This document shows, piece by piece, positions 17,520-27,800 of a stretch of 64,000 nucleotides of DNA. The DNA is taken from NCBI RefSeq assembly GCF_027244095.1, contig NC_069657.1, positions 2,304,001 to 2,368,000 of the forward strand, written 5' to 3'. Each line of letters begins with the position of its first letter. The first letter of the stretch is position 1. Position numbers and translations under genes: made by a program. The stretch comes from Hemicordylus capensis (Eukaryota; Chordata; Lepidosauria; Squamata; Cordylidae). The notes under the pieces were generated by a model. It had not been told where the DNA came from and did no database searches. It saw nothing but the letters and a program-made list of their open reading frames with translations.

Positions 17520-17546
17520 ACAACAACAACAACAACAACAACAACA
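17520..17546. repeat. (CAA)n microsatellite
   Basis: Nine or so CAA units at the left edge of the CpG island. Confidence 0.9.
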
Positions 17547-17579
17547 TGCTGCTGCTGATGATGATGGCAGGCTGGGGCC

Positions 17580-18620
17580 CCAGATGATGCTGCCGGGCTA
17601 CGGCCACCCGCGCGAGGGGCTCCCTCCACCCCCACCGACCGGGCTACCTGCAGGGCCAGGCGTGGCGGGTGCCTCTCCCTGGGGGCGCATCCCGGAGAGG
17701 AGCGCCCCCCCCCCCACATGCGGATGTGCAGGGAGCGAGGGGGACTCTCTTCCTCGCCCCCGCGTGCCCGGGAGCCGGCCTGCCTGCCTGCCTGCAGGCT
17801 GGCCCTTGGTCAGGGAACCGCGCAGCTCTACCTGACGAAGGCTCAGCCTGCAGGCCGAGCGGCTCTCGGGAGAGGGGGGAGCCACCCACTGCAGGGGCGG
17901 GGGGGGGAGGAGCGCGCACACACACACACACCCCGACCAAGGGGACGCCCCCCACCCACCCCACTTACCTAAGCCGGGCCTCTCGGACCGTCAACATCCG
18001 GCGACGTCGGCCGGATATCCGGCCCGCCTGCCCCTGCGGGGCGGAAGTCCCGCCCCTCAAGCGGGAAGGCGCGTCCCCCGCACGCAGGCGGGACCTGCTG
18101 GCCTGCGGCAGCGGCTGGTGGGAAGGAAGGAAGGGTCACCCCCACCCCCACCCGAGGATCGTCGAGCAGGCTGGCCTACCTCGCAGGGGGGCGGCGGCGG
18201 CAGCTGGCTCCCTGCAGCCCCCCCGGCCCGCTTCCTCCTCCCGGGCCCAGGCATCCCGCCGCCAAGTCAGGGGCGCCCCGTCGTGCCGCGCGTGGCCGGG
18301 CGGGCGAGGCATCGCCGTCTGCAGGCAGGCAGAGCCGCCGCGAGGCCCCTCCCTCCTCCCCCTCCTCCCTGTGCAGCGCCGGGCTGCCTCTGTCCGGCTC
18401 CCGGCAGGCAGGTGGCTGCGGCCGCCCGGCGGGCCCCCCAAGCAGCCGAGGAGCCGCTCCGCACCGCAGCCCGCCTCGCCCGGCGCCGGTCCTCCGAGCT
18501 CTGCGGCTGGGGCAGTTGCTGCTGCCGGGAAGGGGGCCGGGGCCGGGGCCGCCGCCCAGAAAGCTCCCGCCACGGTGTGTGGGTGGGGGGGTGTCACATT
18601 CAGCCAGGAGACTAGCCGGG
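17580..18620. promoter_or_regulatory. CpG island, probable KLHDC2 promoter
   Basis: About 1 kb very rich in G, C and CpG, between the 3' end of KLHDC1 and KLHDC2 coding exon 1. It contains GC boxes (GGGGCGGAAGTCCCGCCCC near 18038) and, on the minus strand, an ideal splice donor at 17969/17968 (TAG then GTAAGTGGG). The sequence round the KLHDC2 ATG is not CpG-rich, so the start of transcription is more likely here. Several long open frames cross it only because stop codons are rare in GC-rich DNA. Confidence 0.75.
17969..18060 (-). other. KLHDC2: putative non-coding first exon of KLHDC2
   Basis: The donor is at 17969/17968. On the minus strand the upstream bases read CCGGCCGACGTCGCCGGATG then GAGAGGCCCGGCTTAG. 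It would join a pyrimidine-rich acceptor at 12083/12082, 20 bases before the coding ATG. The left end is set by the donor; the right end is a guess. An inference from splice signals and island position, with no transcript seen. Confidence 0.45.
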
Positions 18621-18624
18621 TGGC

Positions 18625-18745
18625 TCGGGGCCAGGCGCTTCTCTCTCAGCATCACCTACCTCACAAGGTTGTTGTGGGGAGAAACTCAAGTGTCTGGTCC
18701 ACCGCTCTGGGCTCCTTGGAGGAAGAGCCGGATATCAATTGTCAA
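18625..18745 (+). repeat. MIR-like SINE fragment
   Basis: CACCTACCTCACAAGGTTGT and TGTGGGGAGAAACTC are the MIR body. The tail CTCTGGGCTCCTTGGAGGAA is shared with the copy at 24866-25045. Confidence 0.75.
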
Positions 18746-19374
18746 TTTTTTTAGAAAATTAAGATTAAAAACTCAGATGCCAGGTTCAACCCGGGCATGG
18801 CCACCTAAAAGGGTCAAGTCACTGGTAAGATTAGGAAAAAAACTGCCCGAGATCGTGGAGTGCTGCTGCCGCCGCCGCCACTGAGAAGGCTTGGCTAGAT
18901 GGCGGGAGGATGCTTCGGAGGTTCACCTCCAGGTCTCCACTCCTATGGGAAATAGCCGCTAAGCTTCCCAGAGAGACACAGAAGTGGGCGCCTACTGTTC
19001 TCTCACCTGTCAATCCACTCTGAAAATCTGGAGGTCCACAGAGAGTCTCATGTTGGAAAACCTAGTTGGGCAATTTCCAAGTCCTAGTAATCATTAAGCG
19101 AAGCAGCCTTACCAATAAGTCCACAACGGTTACTGGCCACCTTTTACCAGCACGGCCGCCTGCACACCCCAATGGGAGCCGTGTTTGCCACTTCAGTGGT
19201 CCAAGTGAAAAAAGGACCAACTATCTTCCAGGCCACCCCAAGTTCCCTGCATGGAAGCACTCACTGTAGGGGAGGTGGGGGGGGCTCCTACTTGGGTGGG
19301 CCCCAAGAGTCCTTCTGCTGCCACCACATGGAGGCTCTGGCCCGAGAGTTAAGTCACGTTTCTTCTGCCAAGGC

Positions 19375-19665
19375 TTAGGGTGGTCACCTGAACCTCCAGA
19401 CTGAGATTCATGGTGGAAAAGTCTTAACAATGGCTGCTAGTCTGGTGGCTGTGGGCCACCTCCAGCCTCAGAGGCACGATGCCTCTCAATACCAGTTGCA
19501 GGGGAGAGAAGGCATGCATATACCTCTTGCCTGTGAGCTCCCCAGAGGCATCTGGTGGGCCACTGTAGCGTGAAACAGGATGCTGGACTAGATGGGCCTC
19601 CTTGGGCCTGATCCAGCAGGGCTGCTCTGATGTTCCCATAAAGCTGGGGAGTTGTGAGGAAATTC
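19375..19665 (-). repeat. GCTGGATCAGGCC-type dispersed repeat, copy 1
   Basis: AGGATGCTGGACTAGATGGG, CCTTGGGCCTGATCCAGCAG and CTGGTGGGCCACTG match 53705-53975 as reverse complement. A common squamate family that I cannot classify. Confidence 0.75.
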
Positions 19666-20039
19666 TCACCAGCACCTGGGAGGGCAATGCTTCATAACAC
19701 CCAGAGATTAACTTCTTCAGAAGCAGAACAAGGTTACCTGATTGGTAAGGGAGCAGCTGAGTTCTGGGACAGTTTCCTGCTCAGAAGCAGAAGGGTTCTG
19801 ACTGTCTTGAGCAAATATTCTTCAAGCTGAGAAATATCCTGTTCTCCCCCCCACCCCCCGCCTGCACTTCCACTATGACCTCTGCCCAGCTGCTTCTCAC
19901 AAACATCCCATCCCATTGACTTAAATGGGGCCAGTTTGGGTTTTAAAAAAACAAAAAAATCCTTAGGGTTTTCCCCTTCCTTATCAAAAGGTTTTGACCA
20001 CCAACATATCTGCGTGTCACCCGACTCGCCCACAGGCAT

Positions 20040-21460
20040 TCTGGTTCTCTGTCCATAAGAGTCCCAAATATTAGCACTTTCAAAAATAGTATATAAGTAT
20101 GATTATATAATGGACACAATACTATAAGAACTTCACATTTTTAATTCCATATTGCAAGAGAAAAATTCACATACACTTCTGTAGAAATGGTAAAACATGA
20201 AAGAAAATACAAGTGGTAAAGGCACTTATCTGGAACTGATTCTGAAAAGAGAAACTTAAAAATAGATATTTCCCTATCAAATGTGTATATGTTTGTCCTT
20301 ATGTATGGAGCCATCACAGAAGATGCTACAGAAGCTCAAGGTGAGTCTGCCCTGGTCAGGATTCTAGGGCCACATTCTGAGTACCTCCATTGCTCCTCAG
20401 GGGGCTGTTTCACAAGAAGTCGGGCTGCCCTCCCGACCCCGGCATGCAAAGAGGGGCTGCAGGGACAGGACTGGTGCTTGCTTGCAACTCCCCCAGTCCC
20501 TCCCTGCAGGCCTGTGCTGTTGTTGCGCAAGCAGCCAAAACATCCCCACTCTGCCTGCCCAGTGGAAGTGTGCCAGAAGCCTGGCCCTCAGTGGCGTATT
20601 TCCTCGCTTCCAGAGTACAGGAACATTTCAGCTGCTCGTGAAAGAGCACGCATGTAGAGGGACTGGGAGAACTGCAAGAGAGCTCCAGTCACATCCCGGC
20701 AGTCCCTCTTGACACGTGCACTTGGGCAATCAAGCCACTCCTAGCCAGGTTATGTAGAGAGTTCACTGAAATCAAGGACACAATCCATTAGAAAGAAAGT
20801 TCTCTTGCACAAGTCCCCTTGCAAGGGAGTTTTGCATGAACATTCCTGTGCTCTGGCGTAGCTCCCATTAATTTCCTAAGGCTTGCTCCAGAGAGCTTTC
20901 TTCCCAGTGGATTGCACCCTTTGTCACAAGAGAACACCTGTGGGCTGATTTTTTGAATATGCAGCGGCCCTGACAAAGGAAAGCAAATGGAACCAGATGC
21001 TCTTGTGCAGAGGATAGGAGAAGAAATGCTCTCCATCACCATGCGTGCCGATGCCCATTCCAAGATCTGTTTCTAGCTGGGGGAGGGGCACACTTTGAGG
21101 TGCTGCCAGCATGCCTTAGGGCTCTTCTAAATTACTGGGCTTGGACAGATGTCAGAACTACTTTTTAGATCTCCAGCTATGAACACAAAGCTGGAGACAC
21201 AGGTGAAAAAGTGTGGCTCTGGTCTGAGTTGTTCCAGTGATGGAATCAAGGGCTCTTGCCCACAAAGAATGGCACAGAGTTGGCCAACTTTGTGTTCTTT
21301 GCTTTTAACAGAGAGATTCAGCAGGTGGAGATCTCTCCTCACACCATCTGCAGGCTAACAAAGCTTCACCTTGGCACAATGCTGTTAAAGGCACATGAGA
21401 CATTCCAGGGCAGAGGGCAGGGAGGGGGCAACACTAGCTAGCCCATGCGACAGGAGAACC
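20040..21460. other. intergenic spacer, nothing recognised
   Basis: Between the likely KLHDC1 polyadenylation site and the repeats near 19.7 kb. No conserved exon, RNA gene or known repeat was seen. Confidence 0.5.
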
Positions 21461-21463
21461 ATC

Positions 21464-22937
21464 TTTATTCTTTAACAGCACCATGGCAAAGGGAAGCTTT
21501 TGCCCAAGCCAGTTGATTCCAGGACTGCTACCGCCTTGTTACATACTTGCCAGTGGCACTAGTGTACATAGCCAAAAGGGCATGAATCTGGTGCCAGAAA
21601 GGGACATCTCTGCCCTATAATGCTTTTCAAGTACTGTGTGCCTTTGCCACAAGTCAGTAGCTTCACTAAAATTGCTGGATCTATTCAAGTGCTTAATAAA
21701 ATATCTGATTTGTTACAAGATGGACATTTTCAGGCACCAACATTGTCAGATACATGTGGCCTAGCCACTTGTTTGATAAAGTCCACAGCTGCTGCTGCTC
21801 AATAAAAACAAAAAAACCCATATTCCAAATGCTACCTTATGGTTGCAGCAGAAAAAGCAAGGAGGCAAAGAATGTATATAAATAAAAATTCATTGCCTTT
21901 TCTTCATCATGAGGATCAAACATCTCCACAAAGAGAGACATAAATATGGCTTCTGATGTTAAATGAGCGTCTTGTATTGCAGGAAGCCCCTCTCCAAGTT
22001 TCCTAGGTGTTAGAGTAAGTACTCTGTCCTGCAAACACCCCTTGCCTACTCCATTATTACTGGGCCTAGCCTCAAAACAATCCAAAGCAGCACTTAAGGT
22101 CAAAAACAAGCTGCATATATTGAGGAAGATCAAGGGTTAAATATAAAAAGCTGCTTCATGTTTTTTGTTCACAATGGTAAGTCAGTAAAAGCTATGCTAT
22201 TCAAACACATGGCAAATCTGAGTGATGGTCTCTATTAACATAAACAAGAAAATAATATTTCTAGAAACACTTTTTACAATAAAATATTTTCAAAGTTAAA
22301 TACAAACTTTACACATCCAGAGTGCAGTTACGTCTAACATTTTCAAAACTGTGATTACAGCAAAACAATGCTCAGTGCAAAATTTTTGGATTTGCACAGT
22401 TTAAAAAAATGTTTAACACAGTGCAAACCTGTAAAGGTAAACCCACTTCAATGTGATTCTTTAGAGCGGAGCCACAACAGGGTCCATCATACTTTCAACC
22501 CAGCTTTTGATTATGTAATCCAAAGAATATATTTTTTAGACTGCAATTGGGTTCAAATAATTCCCCTTTTCAGACGATGGCCAAAGTGCAGCAACTCACA
22601 GAAAGATGGCCAAATACAACTTTCTTCTAGTGAAGCCTTCTTCACAAGTTTAACATTAACAATAATGGAATCAACTGTGGGATACCTTGTATGAACTAGC
22701 TCAATAAGCTCAAGACAGTTTGGTGTTAAACTTCAGAACCCCTAAGTGGAGCTATTACCACATGGATAACACAACTGTAACTGTTTCTTATGCATCAAGA
22801 AATCAGAGAACATTTCTGTGTCTCCAGACCTCACCTGACCTTAGAAAGACAATCCATCAAACAGCTGACTGGTAACATTTCAAAATGATCTCCAACAATG
22901 GTCTGTACTGTGCATCTCAATCCATGCGGAACAGTTG
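21464..22937 (-). other. KLHDC1: probable KLHDC1 3' UTR with AATAAA signal
   Basis: AT-rich, repeat-poor sequence following the KLHDC1 stop. The first AATAAA on the minus strand after the stop is at 21469-21464, giving a 3' UTR of about 1.47 kb. The 98-codon open frame within it (22133-21837) has no recognised match. Confidence 0.55.
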
Positions 22938-23112
22938 CTAGGAAACATTAATCTTCTCCTGCCCTTCTGCTTCAGCTTTTCTCCCTTGGCGATAGTTCAC
23001 TGCAGCCCAAAAGGTTGTTTTAACCAAAGCCTGTTCCAGAAGTTTGGAAGGTAACCAGGATATTTGGTTCTCTAAGAGGCCAGCATTTTTGCCAATGCAA
23101 TCAAGGCTCAGC
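22938..23112 (-). CDS. KLHDC1: KLHDC1 coding exon 13 and stop
   Basis: Residues 348-405: LSLDCIGKNAGLLENQISWL, PSKLLEQALVKTTFWAAVNY, then a polar tail RQGRKAEAEGQEKINVS and TAG at 22940-22938. The acceptor is TTTCAG. The human tail has similar length but little identity after FWAA. Confidence 0.95.
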
Positions 23113-24810
23113 CTGAAAGGAATACACCAGAATTACAAAACATCTCCAACTAATTATGTCAGCTGGCTTACCTGTAACTTGGGTTCTTCTAGTGGTCACC
23201 TGTGCTCCTACACAATTGGGCTTTGCATCTGCGCAGAGACCTCGGAGTCTTCCCAAGCGGAAAAGTTTTCTCTCAACTGGGCGGTAGCCCCAGCCCCTAT
23301 GGAGCAGTATGCCTGCGTCAGGGGCATAGCGAGGCCCCCGGGGGTAGGCTTGTGAAGGCCTCCAAAACGTTTCGGCGCTGGGGGCAGTTTCGGCGCCGAA
23401 ACGCCGATGGGGGTAGCACGTTAAGGGCGGGGGAGGGTGTACTCACCCCTCCCGCCGCATTTCCCCCACCAGCGTGCTGTCGTTTTGAAGCCCCTCAGGG
23501 CGGCAGCGTTCCTCCCTGCCGCCCCGTTTCCCCATCGACCGGAAGTGGCCAGAAGTCGCGGGTGCACGGGCACTCACGACTTCCAGGCGACGGGGGAAAT
23601 TGGGCGGCAGGGAGGAACGCTGCTGCCCCGAGGGGCTTCAAAACGACAGCGCGCCGGCGGGGGAAATGCGGCGGGAGGGGTGAGTACACCCTCCCCCACC
23701 CTTAAAGTGCTACCCCCCGTCGGCACCGAAGATCTTCGTGCACATCCCTACCCGGGGCCCCAGGGACAAAATCTTTGTAGGGGGCCCCCCTCTATTGTCT
23801 GTGCGAAGTGCATGCGTGCCCCAAGCCACACACCCTGTGTCTGACATCAGACGCAAGGAGCAGGGCAACAAACATCGCCGCTGCTTATCTATGCCCCTGC
23901 TTGGCTGGGCCTCTTCTCTCTGGCTGGCCGGTGTGCCTCTCTCTCTCGCCAGCCAGCTGAACTGTGGACATTCGCAGTTCGACTACTGACGTTGCATGTC
24001 CATTATGTCATTATTTCTTGTTTACAGTCAGGCAGGTATTATTGACTGGTTTGTCAATCCAGACATCGAGTCCTTTCCAAGGACCTGGGATGGCTGAATT
24101 TTATCATCAATACTGTTGGTTACTAGAGATATTGTCGCAGAATATAGGCTGTTCCCAGTAAAGTTGCTTTTTGTAACTGGCTGATGGTGATTTCTGTGGC
24201 CCTGATGGTGTTGAGGTGCTCTTCAAGGTCTTTTGGAACTGCACCCAGGGTGCCAATTACCACTGGGATTATTTTGGTCTTCTTCTGCCACAACCTTTCA
24301 ATTTCAATTTGTAGATCTTTGTATTTTGTTATTTTTTCTATTTCTTTTTCTTCTATTCTGCTATCCCCTGGTATTGCTATGTCGATTATTTTAACTTGTT
24401 TTTCTTTCTTCTCGACTACAGTTATATCTAGTGTATTGTGTGGCAGATGTTTGTCTGTTTGCAGTTGGAAGTCCCATAATATTTTTGCATCTTCATTTTC
24501 GACAACTTTTTCAATTTTATGGTCCCACCAATTTTTGGCTACAGGTAGCTTGTATTTTTTGCAGATGTTCCAGTGTATCATCCCTGCTACCTTGTCATGC
24601 CTTTGTTTGTAGTCAGTCTGTGCCATCTTTTTACAACAGCTGATTAGGTGGTCCACTGTTTCCTCTCCTTCTTTACAAAGGCGGCACTTGCTGTTTGTTG
24701 TTGATTTTTCGACTTTTGCTCTTATTGCATTTGTTCTTAGTGCCTGTTCTTGTGCAGCCAGTATTAAACCCTCTGTTTCTTTCTTCAAGTTGCCATTTTA
24801 AAGCAATTGC

Positions 24811-24865
<55 letters not shown>

Positions 24866-27800
24866 ATTTATATCCCGCTCTTCCTCCAAGGAGCCCAGAG
24901 CGGTGTACTACATACTTAAGTTTCTCTAACAACCCTGTGAAGTAAGATTAGGCTGAGAGAGAAGTGACTGGCCCAGAGTCACCCAGCTAGTATCATGGCT
25001 GAATGGGGATTTGAACTCGGGTCTCCCCGGTCCTAGTCCAGCAGACTTCCACAGTGGGAACTGCGCATGTGCGCAGCTCAGCTGGCTGGATGGGGGGGCA
25101 CACCAGCTGGCCAGGAAGAGGCCCAGCCCAGCCACAGTGCCCGCCACCGCCACACCGGGGCAGTGGCAGGACAAGAGCAGGAGCGGCGGCAGTCCAGTCT
25201 CTTTGGGGGCCCCTTGGGAGCCCCCTCACCCTCTGGGCCCAGGGACATTTGTCCCTGTTGGTCCAATAGGCGCTATGTCCTCTTCAGTCACCAGCTGTCC
25301 TCTTCAGTCACTGAGTCCGGTGACCTAAAAGACTAAGAGGGGAGGATGTGTGTGTGTGTGTAAGAGCACAGATGACCACTAGAAGATCCCAAGTTACAGG
25401 TAAGCAACCCGACTTTCTTTGACGTGGTCTCTGTGCTCAACACAATTGGGCATATAGCAAGCTGCACCCTGTGCCAATCTTACCTGGAGGCAGGACATCA
25501 TGCAAAGAGCGATTGTAAGACTGCCGTATCCAAGGCAGCATCTCTGAGGGAGCAGATGTCCAAGGTGTAGTGCTGCATGAAGGAGTGAGGTGATGTCCAT
25601 GTGGCGGCCTGGCAGATGACTTCGAGAGGAATGGATCTGTCAAAAGCTGCAGACGCCACCATAGCTCAGGTGGAATGGGCTTTTAGAGGTGAAGGTGGTG
25701 TTTTCTTAGTGATTTTGTAGAATAGGGAGATGGTGGGTGACCCAATGAGAGATAGTCTGAGCAGAAGCTTGTCTGCCGTGGTTGGGAGCAAAATGAGGGC
25801 CGGAGGGAAACGCCAATCTTTTGTCCAATGGAGATAGTAAGCTAGGGCCCTTCTCACATCTAGCGTGTGTAGGTGTCGCTGGGCATCATCTAATGGGATC
25901 TGGGAAAAGACGGGTAGAGAAAGAGGCTGTGACTGGTGGAAGGAGGAGACAACTTTAGGAAGGAAAGCGACTGCCCCAGGGCTTTGGAATAAGCTTCCTG
26001 CTGAAATAAAAGCATCTCCTTCTTGGTTTGTTATCAGGAAGAACCTCAAGACACTACCTCAGACTTTTAATTAGAACTAATTTTAATAACTTTAAAAACT
26101 TGTTTTAATAATTTTATTCTATTGTTTTTATTGTCATGTATTTTAATTGGTGACTTTTAAATATTTTAAATTTTGTACACCACCTAGAGATATACATATC
26201 AGGTGGTATAAAAATAAGATAAATACATAAATAAAATATAGCCAAGAAGTTGTTGAATGACACAAGCTCTGTGGCTACATTGAGCAGTTACTGTAGATGT
26301 CAAGGAAAGGATGTATTGAATCCTGCGTTTGGGTAGGTACAGCCTCGCATGGGAGGAGCTGAAGAGGAGGTCTAAGAATTCTATGCAATGTGTAGGGACG
26401 AGTTTGGACTTCTTGTTGTTTATCTGGAGGCCTAGACTGGTTAGAAGAGATGGTGGAGCGGATCACTTGTTGGAGGGGTTGTCTGCTACCAGGAGCCAGT
26501 CATCTAAGTAGAGGAAGAGTTGTATGCCCTGTTGTAAAAATGCCACAATGGGGGTCATACATTTTGTAAAGACGTGTGGCGCGGAGGCAAAGGCCGAAGG
26601 GCAGGGCTCTGAATTGGTAAGTCTGGCCTTGTAACAGTGAAGCAGAGGTAGTGGCGGTGTTGTGGGTGGATGATGAGGTGGTAGCACGCATCCTTGAGAT
26701 CTAGGAAAGCAAGCCATACACCCCTGTGTAGAAGGGTAAGGATGGTAGGTATGGTGACCATCCGAAAACGTCTGTAGATTATAGAACGGTTGAGGTTTTG
26801 AAGGTCCAGGATGGGGCGGAGACTGTGAAGTAGGTAGAATGGAAACCAAGGGAGTTCAGGTTGAGAACTGGTTCTATGGCGTGTTTGTCTAGTAATAATC
26901 TGACTTTTGACAGCAGCAAGTCAGGAAAGTCAGGGGTAGAAATTGGGAGGTTGAACAGGGGTATGGAGGAAAATTCAGGGCATAGCTGACTCTGAGGATA
27001 GTGAGGAGCATTAATCTGAGGTGATCGACTCCCAACCCAGGAGAAAGGGAGAGAGACGGGTCCTGAACAGGCTCTGGAAGGACAAGTCACTACTTCTTAG
27101 AGAAAGACTGCGGTGGTCTGGACTTTGGAGCGGACTGGTGCTGTGTGGTGAAAGAAGATTAGCGGCCATAAGGCTGGTATTTTGGAGAGTGAAAGGAGCA
27201 ATTTCCATGGTGATAATGTTGTTGGGGCCGTGGCGGAGGTGGTTTGTTCCACCTGTTGGACCTGAATAGTCTGGTAGGCTGAGGTTGACTGCTGATTGAA
27301 TGAGCAGTATTACGGAGGCGTTGAACTTTTTGCAGGGTTTCGTCAGTCTTTTCCCCAAAGAGAGCTTCTCCTTCAAAGGGAAGGTCCTCTATACATGCGC
27401 GGGCAGCAGAAGAGGAGGGCTGTAAGCCTGAACTTGGCGGGGAAGCATTCGTTTCCCCGAGTTGTTGAAGGCAGAGCCGCTTGCTGAGAAGATTTTAATG
27501 CTTGTTCCCACAGGCACAATTTATGGTGGGAGGCATAGTTTTTCCTTGCTTGCTTAGTATATTTAGCACACTACGAGCAAGCGTTGATCTTGTGTGCCTC
27601 GCCGAGGCAAGTCAGACAGTGGCTGTGTCCGTCAGTGGAGGGTAGTTTAGCCTCCATTTTTGAAATCAAATTTGAAAGTAACTTTGCTGGCCATAAGCAA
27701 GCCAGAAAGCCAGAAACACTGAGCCCTAATGGGCAGGGCAAGGACAAATAAAGATGCAAATGAAGAGCAGATAAAACTAAACTAAAAGCAGAAAGAGAGA

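Larger units (their letters stand above)
23319..25285. mobile_element. hAT-like MITE with long inverted arms, filled by later insertions
   Basis: Left end CAGGGGCATAGCGAGGCCCC; right end region GGCGCTATGTCCTCT. Inner arms correspond: GGCTGGGCCTCTTC near 23908 is the inverse of GAAGAGGCCCAGCC near 25115. The present length is due to the foldback MITE at 23345, the R4-type LINE, the microsatellite and the MIR piece within it. The exact right end is uncertain. Confidence 0.6.

Noticed and set aside
17669-18754. 361-codon open frame and overlapping frames in the 17.6-18.6 kb GC-rich block
   Set aside because: Low-complexity Pro/Ala/Arg/Gly translation, open on both strands at once, as expected in a CpG island with few A/T-rich stop codons. 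No domain.
21837-22133. 98-codon frame downstream of the KLHDC1 stop
   Set aside because: No recognised family, inside the probable 3' UTR. Could be chance in AT-rich sequence; kept only as a remark.
23401-23727. CpG island promoter inside KLHDC1 intron 12
   Set aside because: The GC-rich, CpG-rich sequence is the palindromic body of a MITE, not a promoter.
24184-24612. 142-codon plus-strand frame
   Set aside because: Antisense of the R4-type LINE coding region.
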